64,000 bases of DNA from Agelaius tricolor (GCA_023055355.1 JALJCS010000024.1:9315501-9379500); one strand, 5' to 3'. Shown: positions 48,131-61,802, counted from the stretch's first letter. Numbers and translations are program-made. The notes: generated by a model from the sequence alone, not told the origin.

Positions 48131-51100
48131 GGGTGCATGTGTCCTTTTTCACCCCCTCCCCTCTGCCATGTTCCCACATACCTTTGGCACTGGAGAAAAG
48201 ATCTCTGTTCCATTTTTTCCCCTATCATGATTTACCTTTACTCTGTCCAATGTTACCCTGTGCAATGTTTTGGTTATCCCACTTCCTACCATTACTACAT
48301 GCTCATACTAATAAATACTCAGTATCACAATGGAGAAGCTTCTCTCCTTTTATCTTAACTGTGCTGCTGGAGGAGATTTGTTCAGAGTAGACAATGATTC
48401 AGCATCTTTCTTTATCAAAATCTCACCAGAGTGTTTGGTGCTGCTCTGCCTGAGCCCCCATTGGGGGTAGTGTGTCACCCAACACTCACTGAATTTGAAC
48501 AGTGCAAAGTCACATTAGAAACACCACAACTCACTCAGAGAAAAATGCCTAAACCAGTACAAAACACTTCACTTATGTTGCAAAAATAAAGTTGCTATTT
48601 CTGACAACTGTGACCTTTAAGTGTTCAGTGTACAGAGCCAAAAAAAGGATATTTTGCTGCCACCTTTACAATAAAAGATTTCAGTATGTCCTACAGAGTG
48701 TCTAAACCCACAGCTTTTGGTGGTGAAACTGCTGTGTCAGTTCACTATTGCCAATTGTACAGAGACACATGCCCACATACAGACTTATACACAAGTATAT
48801 TGAAGGATGCTGTAGCATATGATTTTTTAAAGTAAATTATGTGAAATTATTTCATTACTATACTCCAGTACTATCCCATCAAAACCAAATCAACACAGAG
48901 CACTGCATGAATAACTCTGAGATGACAGAAACTAAGAAACAATGTGAGAGTTGAGGAGACCTTCTGACAAATTTGGCTTTGATTATATACTTGGTGAGAA
49001 CTAGTTGCTTAATAATTATAAAGTGTTTTGCATATAAAACCCAATAGCTGTAGATATTTTCTGTATTTTTCTACAGTAAAGAATCAGAAAACAGTGACTA
49101 CTGCTGGGTCTGGTCTTGGTTTGGTTGCACCAAAAATTCATGCTTCACTTGCAAAATCTTGTATGACAACAGCTATCATTAAAATCTGCTTATTCTTTGT
49201 GTTGTTTCAGGCTTAATGCACATCTCTAAAGTGACAGGCTACACAGGCACCCTTCAGGGAAAAATCTGCAGAGTATTATTTCATTTGGATAGCCAGGCCT
49301 AAGGTGAAAATACTCATCAGTATAAGCTTGTTAGCTTATATATCTGCTACCATTTATGACAAGGCTAAAACAGCTCCTTAGAGGAGTTCAAAACACATAC
49401 CATCAACTCAGAGGACAGCATCTGTCACAGGAAAAGGGAGGTGAAACACATTTTGCATTAATTCAGCACACAGTCCCCACAGAATTCCTTGGCAGAAGCT
49501 ATCCTGCCACTGCCCCACGGGGCAAAATGGCAAAACAAGCATCTCAGGTTTGTGCTGTGCCCTCCATTTCACACACACAGACACAAATCTGCCATTAACC
49601 TCCCCATGCACCTCAACAGAAAGTTGTTGCAACACAAATCTGTGCAGCTGAGCAGCAAACTGCAGTTCAGGAGACACGTGGTCATTGCCTATGCCTTACA
49701 TCTGGCAAGTCCATCCTTTGCATTTCCAAAGGCAAACCTTTAAGCCCTTTTCCCAAAGCTCCTGGCTACCCCTGCTCTGAAGGATATCCACATTTTCCAC
49801 TTGCTAGTACATGCAAGCCAAGCTTTTACAGCTCAGGAGCTCTCTTTCACAGATCTTTTCAGAATTCTGTCTTTTATTAGGCATCTGTGATATTTGCCAC
49901 AAGGAGGAAAAGGAGGGAAAATACCCACCTAACAGCCCCTGCTAGATTAATTCCTGTAGATTTCTTCTTTCATGGACTTTAGCGAGTTTATATACATATA
50001 AACAAAGAGAGCACCGTTGTTAACAGAACGTTGTTAACATTCTCTATAAAAGAATGAGTCTCTTTTATCTTTCACCCATGGATTGGCAGGACATTCTGAT
50101 GTCACTACTTTTCCCACTTCCAATATGAGTGCAACTGACTGCATTGAGGTCAGAGCTTAGCTCACCTCAGCTACATTTAAGACAAGAGAGCTCCTTCAGC
50201 TGGCAAAAAAAGATAGAAAGCGACACCCAGGAGAATGAAAAAATCTTTCATTTTGTATTCTAATTTTTGGTGATTGGAAGCTGCTTCTCTATGGTGATGC
50301 TAATTTGTTTTTTTAAAAATGAGACTCCCCCCTGGGATGAAAATCTCCTCAGAGGTCTCTGGCCTTTTGTTTCAAATTCCTTGTGAAGTCCTTAGGGTTG
50401 AAAATGCGGCTGCTTCTTAATACATTCAATTTTCCATGTGTTAGGGTCAGTAATCCAGTCCCATGCAGAGCAGGATCTTCCAGTTGGTTCTGAGCTTCCA
50501 TGACGACAGTGAGCAGGGAGATAAACATTATGGAGACACACAGAGCCCCCAACAGCAGTACCTCACAAAAACACTACCCAGCCTGCCTTTCCTTCTCTTC
50601 TTTTTTCTTTAAATAAATCATCAGTGAATATGTGCCTTGTGGTTATGCTCCTATGAGAAGCCATCTGACAAATCATAATTAAAAACCATCCGAAAAATCA
50701 TTCACTGCATTTTTTAACATCTGCTTAGAAATCCCTTTTAGATTTTCCTACCTATTTTGGGTGCACAGTGTATGTAAAACCCGGCACACAAAGGGAGAAG
50801 CGTTCATCTCACGCCACTTTATCTTTGAAGTGCTGATAAGGGGACCTAAAAATGCTAATACATTTGGAAATTCCCCACAGAGCCATAATGAACAGATTTC
50901 TATAAACCTCAGTATTCTGCCAGTGTCTCGGGTGAGAGAATTCTTCAGTAAAAGCAGTTTTCTTCCTCATCCATGCTGCATACCTCAGACAACCAGCAAA
51001 GGAGAAAGCAACACTTTACAAAATCTACATTTGTTTTCCCTTTCTGCATGTGTGTATTAAGAGTTTATACATTTAAATTCATGCAGCCCACCCTGAATTG

Positions 51101-54100
51101 TCCAGCTGCCATCCTACTGGGCAGGGCAGTTAAAAACCAAGAGCTAAATTAACTTCAGCTCAGTAGAGAGCAGTGGTCCAAACCAAGACAAATGTGAGAG
51201 AAAGTGGCTCAGTCTAACCTGAGGGCAGCATGTGACTCCCTAGCAACCACAAGCAGCAGATGGGCTTTTTCCTCTGCCTCTCTCTCTTACAAATGGTAGC
51301 AAAGTTGTCCAGCAATTAAAGCTGCTGGGAGACAAGAACATAAACCATTGAGCAAGATGTATATTATTCAAGAAGAATCTTGTTCCTTACAGATTCCTCA
51401 TGGTTATAGCTGTAAAACAGAGAATATGCTATCCTCCAACCTTTCCAAAAGACCAGGAGGTTCATGGACGTAAGGTAGATACACACAATTTTTTTGGAGG
51501 AAAAAACACCGGTTGGAGAGGGTTTAATGTTCTCAAGGAAACACAATACTAACAACTACACTTGGATGGTAACAAAACAACAAAAAGTTGGAAATAGAAT
51601 GGCATTTTTCATCAAAAGATGACAAAGGATTGTGCAATGGATCTCTGCCTCCTTATCTTTAAGTGAGGACAAGACAGAAAAGATTTGCCAAGGCCACCCA
51701 CTAAGTGAGAGCTAAGACTAGAAAACCTGACTCTGTTATTAGGTACCAACCATCCTGGGAGAAAGGACCTTGTTCATGTGACCATATCTGACTTGGGCTT
51801 AAATATATTTAATTGTCTTCCTAAAATTTTGATGTACATAAAGCAGTATTTCATATTGGAGTGGAAGCTGAATTAACAATAATACAATTTTAAACACACA
51901 AACCTTTTTCCCCAAAGGATTTCCTAGTGTTTAGGAAAACCTTACTTGCAACATCAAGAAAATGAAGTGGCAGAGGGATATAGCACCAATGTAACTCCTG
52001 TGAAAATGTTTGAAAGTGATGGAAGAAAGGTGTCCAAAAAGTCTAAGACAAATTTGCATCATTACAGGATTGTGTGATTTCAGTAATGCACATACTGGCA
52101 ATACATATATAGGCACAGTGCATAAGCTGCCAGATAAAGAAGTTGTGTTTATCATTTTTCCAAATAAGAGAATTGGAGAAATCAGTATTAAGCATAAAAT
52201 TCAACACATTTACATGAGACAATTTTAGACAAACACTGAAGCACTGAGAGACTGAAAAAAATTATTCTTAATTCCAGCTCTGAGCTGGGCATCTCCTTTG
52301 TAGCTCGCATGGAGTTCAACTCCCTTTCCTACAAAGTTATTGGGATCAGTATTTTCTGAGCTCTGCTTTGTTTGAGGATGCAGAATTGGGTGTAAGGAGA
52401 AGAAAGTAATATTTAAACACTAAAATTTAAGTGCTGGCTGTGATAACATTGCCCAAGTCCTGCTAGTGTGTGTTCCAAAGCATAATGCACTGACCATGCC
52501 TACTATGACAGATACAGCATTTTAGGAGCAATAAGATCAGGGTAGTCTTGGCACTTGAAAAATCTCTAGCCCTGAGTTCCTGCCCCTCTGATTACTGACA
52601 GAGTTAGATAGAACAAAGATCTACCTAGAAGTCATTTGAGTGCATAAGAGAAAAGACAAGTTCATAAAAAGAATAAACAAATCCATTTGTTTCAACTTCT
52701 CCTGATCAATTTTAGGTATATTTTGAGATGATATAAATGCCTGAGCAAGGAGATAGGCACACAGGATGTCTGCTGATCCAGGCTGCATTGCCTCTACTGC
52801 ATTAAGGCCTTACACAACTGCATAAATGGCCTTGGGATTAGGTCCTGTGGGAAGTGAAAACAAAAGTAACATACTTGAGTGCAAACTAAATCAATAATCG
52901 TGAAGCTTTTTATTCCTCTCAGTCAAGAGTCAAATGAAAGACAATCAATACAATTATTGTAACTTCTTCCTGAAAAAGCAACAGATAATCTATTCAGCAG
53001 AGTTGGAGGAACCCAAAGCACAGTGCAAAAGATCAGCTCTCTTCATTGTGAGAACAGCAAATGATGCTCAGTGCTTTTCTAGCTAGTTCTGCCAAACTCA
53101 CAGGAAATAGAAACAAATTCCAGGCTAGTGCCATTATCATCAGTGGATACTTTCTAAAAGAGACTGCATTCTCCACATCATTTAAATCTGCACATCAAAT
53201 GGAAACACTCGTGTGCACAAAGCTCAAAACAGATTTTTTGCAGAGTAAAACTTTCATCAATAATTGTTTTTTGCTGTAGGACAAGAAATGTTCAACAATC
53301 CAATTTTTCCATTCCCATTCACAACACCTTTGATTTCTTCAACACCTCCCCATTTTTTTCAATTCACACCTACACCACCCATGCAGAATTCCCTTAGCAG
53401 CACTGGCAGCTGCACTAACAAGAACTGAGCATCTCACATTATTAGACCTTTTTCTACTACAGGTTCTTTATAGAGACTAAATAGCCTACAAGCCAGACAC
53501 AGCAATGAAATGTAAACAACCTTGGTAGAGAGAGGGAAAAAACAAAGTATTGAAAAAGGAACTGAAGAGGAAATCCAGGAATTTTGAACAATCTAAACTG
53601 GTGACAATCGTAGTGGTTTTGTAGCAGGGATGCTTCATTTTTGAAGGCATTTTTCTTAGTAGCACTTTCCTAGCTATAAGAACCACATATATTTCCCCTA
53701 CAAAAATCTGTTTTGCTAGTCTCAGCCTAGCCCACTGCCCTGACAGCTCTGCAGTATTCAGAGCTGAAAGCATCAATTTAGAAATATCAGCTATGATGTC
53801 CCTGTCAGAGAGATTTGCACCTTTTTGTCTTCCTTACAGGTGACTCAGTTTTAGTCTTTCACCTCTCTGTCTAGTACACACAATCATAATGGCAGCAAGA
53901 GAATGATTCTTCTGACAGGCTGCTCCAGTATCTTGCTCTTCAGTCCTCCAAAAATGTCCTTCTGTTTGCTTCTGATATTATTGTTGTTGTTATGACCTCT
54001 CTATGGTTTTGTTTCAGCTCTATCAAAAGGTAGAGATTTCCCAAAACCATTTTCTCAAGGACTCTGAGGAGAGCACTTCATCCCAATGGCACAGACTTTT

Positions 54101-54473
54101 GTTCAAACCAATTCCTCTTCCCCTTTTTGCTAGAAGTGTCACAGAACAAGTTTTATTTGAGAAGTTTAAATAACTGAAAGCAACAAAGAAAATTCAAAGC
54201 TTCCTGGCAAAGGAGTTAATTCAGTTATGCATGTACTTGCACTCATTATTCCCAGCTTTTTACTGTCATTCACAACTCTCAGTTACTCACAATTCTATTT
54301 ATTAATACAAAGGAGGAAACACTTATCCAGTAGATTCTGGTCCTACAGTGAAACATGCACCTCTTGCTTTGGTAGAAAGTCTTCTACTGGCCAGACCATT
54401 AAAAAGATTGGAACAGAGATACTTTCTAACCCTTCTACTGCCCATATAAGGGACTATTTAGTATTTACAACTC

Positions 54474-54491
54474 AAAAAAAAAAAAAAAAAA
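54474..54491 (+). repeat. A18 homopolymer
   Basis: Eighteen A follow TTACAACTC and precede GGTAAGAGG. A retrocopy tail would be one explanation, but no recognisable gene copy lies upstream and no target-site duplication is apparent. Confidence 0.95.
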
Positions 54492-57400
54492 GGTAAGAGG
54501 GAAAATAAGCAGCAGAAGAAGTAAATACTAGGACCCAAGTCCTTTTATGAGGCTAAAAACTTGCCCATAATAGCAGAGGAAATTTGTGGAAGATAAAGAA
54601 ATAAGTCTCAGTCTCTCAAGTTTCATAGTCACAAGGTAGACTTCCCTTTCTATGAACAGTACAGCTTCTGTACACCCAGTAACAAACAACTATTGTGATT
54701 CATAATCTATGTTAATATCTTAAACCATCACCTCTAACAACAGCCTGGAGAACTCTACTGGTTTGAAGAGCAGTGGAATTAGAAACTAATGTATTATGTT
54801 GGACAAGAGTTAAACCACAGTGGTATAGATCCAAATCCACCAAAACAAAAAAGTACAGAGGAGTACTCAGGAAGACTTCACTGCCTTCTTGGTACACAGA
54901 CATTTTTCATTTGCTCATTATTTTCACATCAAGATTAGAAGTTTGTAGAATTTCTAATGCTCCAGGATATCATTATTAGAGATATTCCAGGCTTTGTCTT
55001 CATCCTTGTACTATTTTTAAAAGAATGTTATTAATGAGGAACAGTGTGTAATTTTGTGCTTGGAAACAGATGAAATCAGAAGTGTGTGTTCCTGTGTTTT
55101 AATATGGAATTGGAACAAACCTGTGAATTAGTCACACCATGCAACATGAGCTGTTGCATTTGTTATAAGAACCTTTCTCCCAAGAATTCAACTGGCTGTT
55201 TGATTATGGATATGTAACTAGGGGTTTATCATGGCCCAAAATTTTGACTTTGTGAACCACACCAAAGTCTCTTCTCCAATGCCAGGTTTATTTCTGACAT
55301 ACAGTGAATTTTTCGGTTTGTGGTTTGTAGGTTGTTTTTTTTAATAAGCTAAAGCAAGGCAATTTAATCATCTATAATATAATTTATGTAATAATAATGA
55401 AAAAATAAAAAAATAGGCTGGAATCTCATTAAATATAGGAATAGAGTTGTGTGTGGAATTTTATCTTCAACTCAGAGTCAAATTCCACAAATTTTCCTTG
55501 CTGAACACCTTTCATGGACTATACCAATACATCTGAACATCCCTGAAATACAAGAAGCAAGAGAATACAAGAAGAAGGTAGATATCAAACACACAATCTA
55601 CACATTTTTGAGTAGACTCAAATGTTTTCCTTTATTTTAAACTGGAGAGGAATTATGCCTTATGCTATCTCGCTTAATTGAAATGAAAACACATTTTGAG
55701 ACAATGAAAAGACACACAATGTCAGCTTGTATTCTAAAATTGATACAATTAAGTAGTTAATTAATGCAATTATAATTTTCTTCAGAAAACATTTCATTGC
55801 TGTTTTCTCTAAAACTTCACTGTCTCTGAAGGTCTCTGTGTGGAGAGGCCCTTCTCTACCATAAAGTCATCTTATGCTTTGTATAAACAGATATAACAAT
55901 CCATCCAAAATGGCAAAAGTAAATAGCAATCCCTAAAGGAAGTAAAAAAAAATAGGAACAGAATGTAGAAATGTTTGTGTAATACAGAACTAGAAAATAT
56001 TTGCAAATATTTTACTGGTCAAATTTACCTTTATCAAGGTATTAACACAGCTGAAAACATTTAAAGCATTTCTTAACAGGCTGTATTAACACAGTTCTGG
56101 TTGCCCAACCAGCACTTCTATGTGTTGTATTATTTGAAAGGTGTTTTAAACTGGAGAGCTCTCACAGAGGGAAACAAAATGTTCTCAGTGCTGGAGGAGC
56201 TCACCTACAATGAAATTGCAAAGGAAGCAAAACCTATGAGCTGCAGAAAAGAGAAGGAAACATCAATGTAGTTCATGACTAACTAGGTGAAAAGTAAAGA
56301 GGAAAGAAGGGAAGGATTTGGGTACACCCAAAATTTAGTGCAAAAGGAGAAACCATTTGAATAGCTAGAAATTGTATAATGATCTCCCTGTAAAAATGAC
56401 AGCAGACATGACTCTTAAGATACTTGAAAGTATTGTTTTGTTCTGAAGAGCTTCAAAATAGAATGACACTCTCTTTTCCATAGCATCTGCTCTTTGCAAG
56501 ACACTTGAACAAAACAGAATATTACTACTTTCATTCCTCATAACCTTGTTCTTTCTGCACAGTTCCATCACCTTCAGTGAGTGAGATCACGGAAGGCATA
56601 ATCTAAAAAAAGTAGATTTTTCTTTTCTGATAACAGTCAATGAACCTTCTGCCACAAGCAGCTTATCTCTTACTGGAAATAGATTTAAGCACACACACAG
56701 AAAAAGAAGGAACATAACTTAATTCTCACATTTCAAAATTGAGTTTATGGGTCTGGCAGGAAAAAAAAAGCAGTTTTTCACTGATAAACTTAATACTTAA
56801 AATATTGACAAGTTGGAACTATAGAACCCCAGAATGTACCAACAAAAGCATTATTTGAGACAGCAATTTAGAATTAAAGAGAACTCAAAAGTAACATCCA
56901 ACATTAGAGCTCAGAATGTCGAGAAATGCCAGTGCTCAGACAATATCCTCAAGGGTATGGGAGCAGTTACAGCAAGGAGTTCATGAGGAACCAAAACCTC
57001 CTGCATTCATCACAACAGATCCTTTCAGTGTGGTACCTATACATATGTAAGATGACAGTATTATTGTATACTTTTTAGAAAACCAAACCTTTGCCTTTAC
57101 ATATTTGCTTGTGCCTGAAAGCAAGAATACCAATTCATAAATAATTTCTAGAATAACATTTTAAGCAGGGTGTGATTTTTTAAACAGATTTATAGTCCAT
57201 GGTAGGTAATCATAAAGGAACAATTTCTTCTCATATAAAGAGTTTCCAGCAGAATTTGTGACTATGTAAATTTACCAGGTTAAGAATATGAGAAAAATTT
57301 CAATTTCTTTTAATTTGGACTCCTATTGAAGGAAGTTTATCAATCTAAGTCCAATAATCTGGTTTTATATTGAGTAGGTATCAGAGCACATTCCACAATT

Positions 57401-57515
57401 AATGCTCTGTTCAAATAGACCAGTTAAAAGTCACACATTCTGAATTGGAACTTGAAATTCCATTTTGAGTTCCAAAAATGTTTTCATAAATGAAAAAATT
57501 AAGAAAAATCACAGG

Positions 57516-57548
57516 AAAACAAAACAAACAAACAAACAAACAACCACC
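57516..57548. repeat. (AAAC)n microsatellite
   Basis: Successive AAAC units preceded by GGAAAAC and followed by CAACCACCC. Confidence 0.92.
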
Positions 57549-57863
57549 CAGAAATGTTAGGATCCTAACCTCTCAAAGTACTGATTTTCTTGCCACATTA
57601 CAAAAGAAATTAAGAGGGAGGGAGAAGGTGTTGATGGTGATGCTGACATGCTTGAAAATTTAGTCTCAATGCCACTAACAGCATAACCATTAATAGAAAA
57701 CCAAGTGTGTGTTTTTATTAAGTTAACCTAAAGTGGAGTCAGGGCTTTCCCAAAGATTCGGATGATATTATAGTGGAATAGAGGAATTAATAAATTAAAT
57801 GCAAAGCTACTGCTATTTAGTTTTGCAGCCAAATCTTATGGGCAATTATTTCTATGAGGATTT

Positions 57864-57890
57864 GGGGGGGGAAGGGGGAGGGGGGAGGGG
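57864..57890 (+). other. Potential G-quadruplex
   Basis: Four G runs (8, 5, 6 and 4 G) are separated by AA, A and A, which satisfies the usual G3+N1-7 rule with very short loops. Short loops favour a stable parallel quadruplex. A G/T-rich stretch follows to about 57971. No gene or promoter is recognisable next to it. Confidence 0.85.
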
Positions 57891-57971
57891 TTGGATTGGG
57901 TTTTTTTTGTTTGTTTTGTTTTGGGGTTTGGGGGGGTTTTTTTTATTTTTGGTTTTTGGGGTTTTTTTTTT
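57891..57971. repeat. G/T-rich low-complexity tract
   Basis: T runs alternate with TTGGATTGGG, GTTTGTTTTG, TTGGGGTTTGGGGGGG and TTTTTGGGG blocks over about 80 bp directly after the potential quadruplex. A plus-strand frame across it (57799-58053) gives a Phe/Leu/Gly-rich product from the repeat and is not a gene. Confidence 0.9.
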
Positions 57972-58821
57972 ATTTTTACTGCTTTTCATTATTGCTACTG
58001 ATTATCTGATCCCAAAAGAGGAAGCATGTAGAGAGGAGAATGAAGAGAAATGAATGGGTAGATAATTATACTCTATCAGATGTACTTGAAATCAATCACG
58101 ATGCAGTGTACTCAGGCTGTTTTCCTGAGTTTTCTGTGCCTATGAAGTGTTCAAGGGGAAACCTCAGTAATGATCCAGCTTTCTAAACATTGATTTTTAA
58201 CAGTGCTGTCATTTCAGCCAATAGAACTCAGGTAAAGACTAAAATGTTTTCCTTTATTTGGGAACTAACAAGTGCGTGTAGGAATTTCTGCAGAAATGAG
58301 GTGAAGAAAATAAAAGGGATGGTTGCATGAAGAAGGAAGATGATCAGAAAAAGGAAAAGGCAGTATTTCAGGTTTTATTAATGAGGTTTTTAAATGTTGC
58401 AAATTTTGCTTGTGTTTTTTGTATATGTGAAGCATTCTCCAGGTAGATAGTAATTAGTAGTGTCATCAGTCAGAATATTTCCATGTCTGTTCACCAGCTA
58501 CATTAAGTTAATCCACTGGGTTCCAGTAAGGGACAATAGTATGTTTGTTTATGGCTTATCTGTACAATAAAATTAGGGAAGTTTTACTAAATTGAAAATG
58601 AGGAGAAAATAGTCAAGTATTTATTTTTTCATTAAAACTTTCTGTAAATATCTCTAATGTTTATTTCATGCTCATTAGGTGTTTGGACAACAGAATGTGC
58701 CACAGGAAAATAATACATGTGATAACTGACACACCTCTTTTGTATATTAAAAAATTTGTAATACAAAGCCTGAACTGTTGTGGGCAAAATTAATTTAAAA
58801 CACTTTCCATTTTAAGGAACC

Positions 58822-58859
58822 ATAAGTAACTCTACATGAAATAAGTAACTCTAAATGAA
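58822..58859. repeat. 19-bp tandem duplication
   Basis: ATAAGTAACTCTACATGAA (58822-58840) is followed at once by a copy with one C-to-A change (58841-58859). Confidence 0.95.
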
Positions 58860-58877
58860 AGACTTAAAAAGAAAATG

Positions 58878-58915
58878 TTGCTTTTAAACCACTAGTGGTT
58901 TAACACCAAAAGCAA
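58878..58915. repeat. Nested palindrome with 20-bp perfect core
   Basis: The core TTAAACCACTAGTGGTTTAA (58884-58903) is a perfect 20-bp palindrome with no spacer. It is enclosed by an outer 8-bp inverted repeat, TTGCTTTT (58878-58885) and AAAAGCAA (58908-58915), with a small asymmetric gap on the right. It could extrude as a cruciform, be a symmetric binding site, or be the end or remnant of a small DNA transposon. Confidence 0.93.
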
Positions 58916-60399
58916 TCATTTTTGAGAGAAGAAGATTCCATTTCAGCAACTGAGTTTGTTTTACCATTTGAATAACCAATAAACTCAAATTACCTTAACA
59001 TGTCAATCCAACAACTAAAATTGCTCAGGAAGCTCCCCACTCTAGTGAAAGGTTTGCCAGTGCAATGGGTGATGCTCTTACAATTACAAAACAGATTTTA
59101 TATCCAGAAGGCTTTCAGGAAGAGATCTTCACTTTCAAGTGCAAACATTCAGAAACTGTGCACATTTTGCTTGTAAAGATTACTGAACTCAACAGTAATA
59201 CGATTACTAGAGAAGACTTGTTACATTGGTATAGCTGAGACCAACTTTATATTTGAAAGGTCAAATGTCAGGATGATCAATGTAGTAGTCCATGTAATCC
59301 AAATCTAAACAACACATTTACTTCATTTGAGTTCACAAATAAAATTAATTTTGATTTTACACAGGATGACTAGCACCTAGGCACTTCAAGTTCTAATGCA
59401 GTGACTCCTTCCATCTTAGCTTCCCCATGTGTAAACCAAGGATCAAATTTACCTTCCTAACTCAGCAGATATGTGGATTAGCTAGGGAGACTGAAAGCCC
59501 TTTGAAGATGAGAAGTGCTCCTCATTATTATCCAATGGCAGCATTCCAATTACAGGCTCTCTCCTTCTTCCTTTGGAAGGTGTCAAACACAATATAACAC
59601 CCCATGCCTCACAAAGATTAAATATGTCTGATATGACAGGTCTAAGATGGACAGGATATTATCCTAACGAAGTTACATGCAAACATAATTACTCGTTCTC
59701 TAATTCATTTCATTTAACCTGCAAATGCTGTCAGTCTGCTTTCTGAAAAGAAGGACCCCAGAGCTCTGCCATTAAGAGAGATGTTATACTCTGTTGTTTC
59801 TTAAGAGTATATGTGAAAAAACCTCTCCTTCCTACTACCTCCACCATGTCAGACCTGTTATTTCATTTTGGTCTTATAAAGACATTGTGAGAATTTCATA
59901 TTTCTTGGATATCTTGGATTCCTTGATATCTTGGAAGTTTGTTTTTATCCTCAGCACTCTGCCCACCTGCCACAGCCTTCCTATTAGTGAACTAATCCTG
60001 GTTATATTTTCATTTTACTCAAGCAATATCTAGAGTAGAGAAGCCAGGGGCAATTTTTAAAGGCATTTAAGCACCTACAGTAACTGCAGGCTAAGAACAG
60101 GTTTGTTTTTAAAATTTCATAAGGCCTCTGTCTGAATATTTAACTAACTAGATGCTCTTAAAAATCTTCTTTTCTTGAAGTCAGAGAAAAAAACATCTAA
60201 ACAAGAATTCGTGTGTTTTGATATCAGCAGGATGCATCTTCTGCAGAGGTCACAGTCAGCTGATTCTCTAAATTGACTTCCAAAGTAACAAGTACCACTT
60301 CATAACAGAAAATTAAAAAAAAAAAAAAAAAGGGACTGTCACCAGCAAAGTACATACAGTCCCAAAGAGTCCTGGAGGACAAAGATGCTCATTTCAGAA
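58916..60399. other. AT-rich unique non-coding DNA
   Basis: No gene or transposon is recognised. A short TCTTGGATATCTTGG repeat lies near 59902-59935. An A17 run lies at 60315-60331. Confidence 0.55.
60315..60331 (+). repeat. A17 homopolymer
   Basis: Seventeen A preceded by GAAAATT and followed by GGGACTGTC. No retrocopy is recognised upstream. Confidence 0.93.
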
Positions 60400-60625
60400 T
60401 ACCAGGTTCTCTGCCCTAACCAGCACACACTGGGTGTCCTGTTTCTGCACAACCCAGGCAGAGCTGCTGCACCCAGGCTCAGCCCATGGCCTGAACCCAG
60501 CTCCTGACCGTGCTGGCAGCTCCTGCTCTGCTGGGTGTCCCCAGTGCCAGCAGCCACAGCCTGTCAGCACGGGGCTCACTGCTACCCCAGCAGCAGCAGA
60601 ATGGGGACACACTGCCAAGGGCCTG
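60400..60625. other. GC-richer patch, function unknown
   Basis: A short GC-rich peak rich in CAG/CTG words, with open frames of 71 to 95 codons on both strands at once. Two of the minus-strand frames share sequence in shifted register, which fits composition, not coding. No promoter or known repeat is recognised. Confidence 0.3.
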
Positions 60626-61802
60626 CACTGCCCAGTGACAGACAGGTAAGCTCCATTTTGCAACATAATGAAGTGAGCCAAATGAGAAGAGCTCCAAAAG
60701 CATCTGAATAGGATAAAGAGAACACTGAATTTTTTCTTTGCTTTTTCTCAAAATTTTCATGTCAGGCTAAGCCAAGATGAAAGCATCAGCTGACAATCCT
60801 CAGCTAACCTGCTGGAAGTCGAGTTTTACAGGTTAAATTCAATGAGGCCTTTAGAAACCCACTGTATTCCTTATAGCAATCCAACTTTATTAAAGAGTTT
60901 TCAAACATACCATACCTTTGAAATAACAGGTGATGGCACCTCTAGCTTCTGACCTAGATATTTATCTTAACAGAGCTAGGATTTACAAATGCCCTGCAAA
61001 AGGTGCTGGTCTTTCTAATCAGTTCAAGCAATAAAGAATGGGATTTTTAATGCTCACTTTTCCATGAAACTACAGCTGTACCCTTTCATGTGGCTCTGCA
61101 GGTCAATCCTACAGCACATGCACAGGCAGCCAAGACCCCCATTTGCTGCAGCTATGCACACAAACTCACAGGAGCCTGCTGCTCTTTCAAAATGGTGAGA
61201 AATGCTGTATTTTGACTTATTTTAGGCACCGCTGCTACACTGTCAAGGGAATCAATTCCATAGAAAATTCCTCCCCATTGATAAGGACAGCTTGCTAGAG
61301 AAATCTGTGCAACAAAGCAATTTCAGTTCTTAGGGAGATGGTTGCATTTTCTGCAGATTAGACCACTTAGGAGTCATCCTTCTCTGTTAATAATCACCAA
61401 TTTCTAAAAATTTAAAATTATTTTTAAAACCAGGATAAATTCTTCTTCATGATTGTCTAAAGACTCAAAAGGATAACAGGTGAAGGGTGAAGGACAGTGT
61501 TCACTAGAATTATAATTGCCAAGCCATTTGAAACACATTTTTGCAGAGGAGCACATAGATGCACTTAGAAGTTTGATGTTCAGACACACAATTAATTTTC
61601 CATCATCTCATGACAGCAAAGAAAGAGGCTGAGAACTGATTGACAGATTATGCTTCAGAGAAACAGAGGGATATCTGTTTGAGCAACTTAACTTTGTCTT
61701 GTCAGTTACTTTGCAAGAGATTGACCTTTTTAATTCCCATGTGAACCTGAAGTTAGAGCAGAAAAGGCCTGCCACACACACTGTACTGATAGATAGAAAC
61801 AC

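Larger units (their letters stand above)
46661..57515. other. AT-rich unique non-coding DNA
   Basis: Nearly 11 kb with no recognised gene. Features seen are a G/T-rich tract at 48069-48130 with (GTT)4, paired CGTTGTTAACA words at 50015-50025 and 50029-50039, an 8-bp inverted repeat at 50046-50068 and an A18 run at 54474-54491. No processed pseudogene can be recognised upstream of the A18 run. Confidence 0.5.

Noticed and set aside
54227..54496. Processed pseudogene ending in the A18 run
   Set aside because: The upstream sequence matches no gene I recognise, and I see no target-site duplication or polyadenylation signal at the right distance.
57799..58053. 84-codon frame with a long hydrophobic Phe/Leu/Gly stretch that mimics a membrane segment
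   Set aside because: The hydrophobic stretch is the translation of the G/T-rich simple repeat.
60400..60625. CpG island promoter
   Set aside because: GC is raised but CpG dinucleotides are few and the patch is only about 225 bp.
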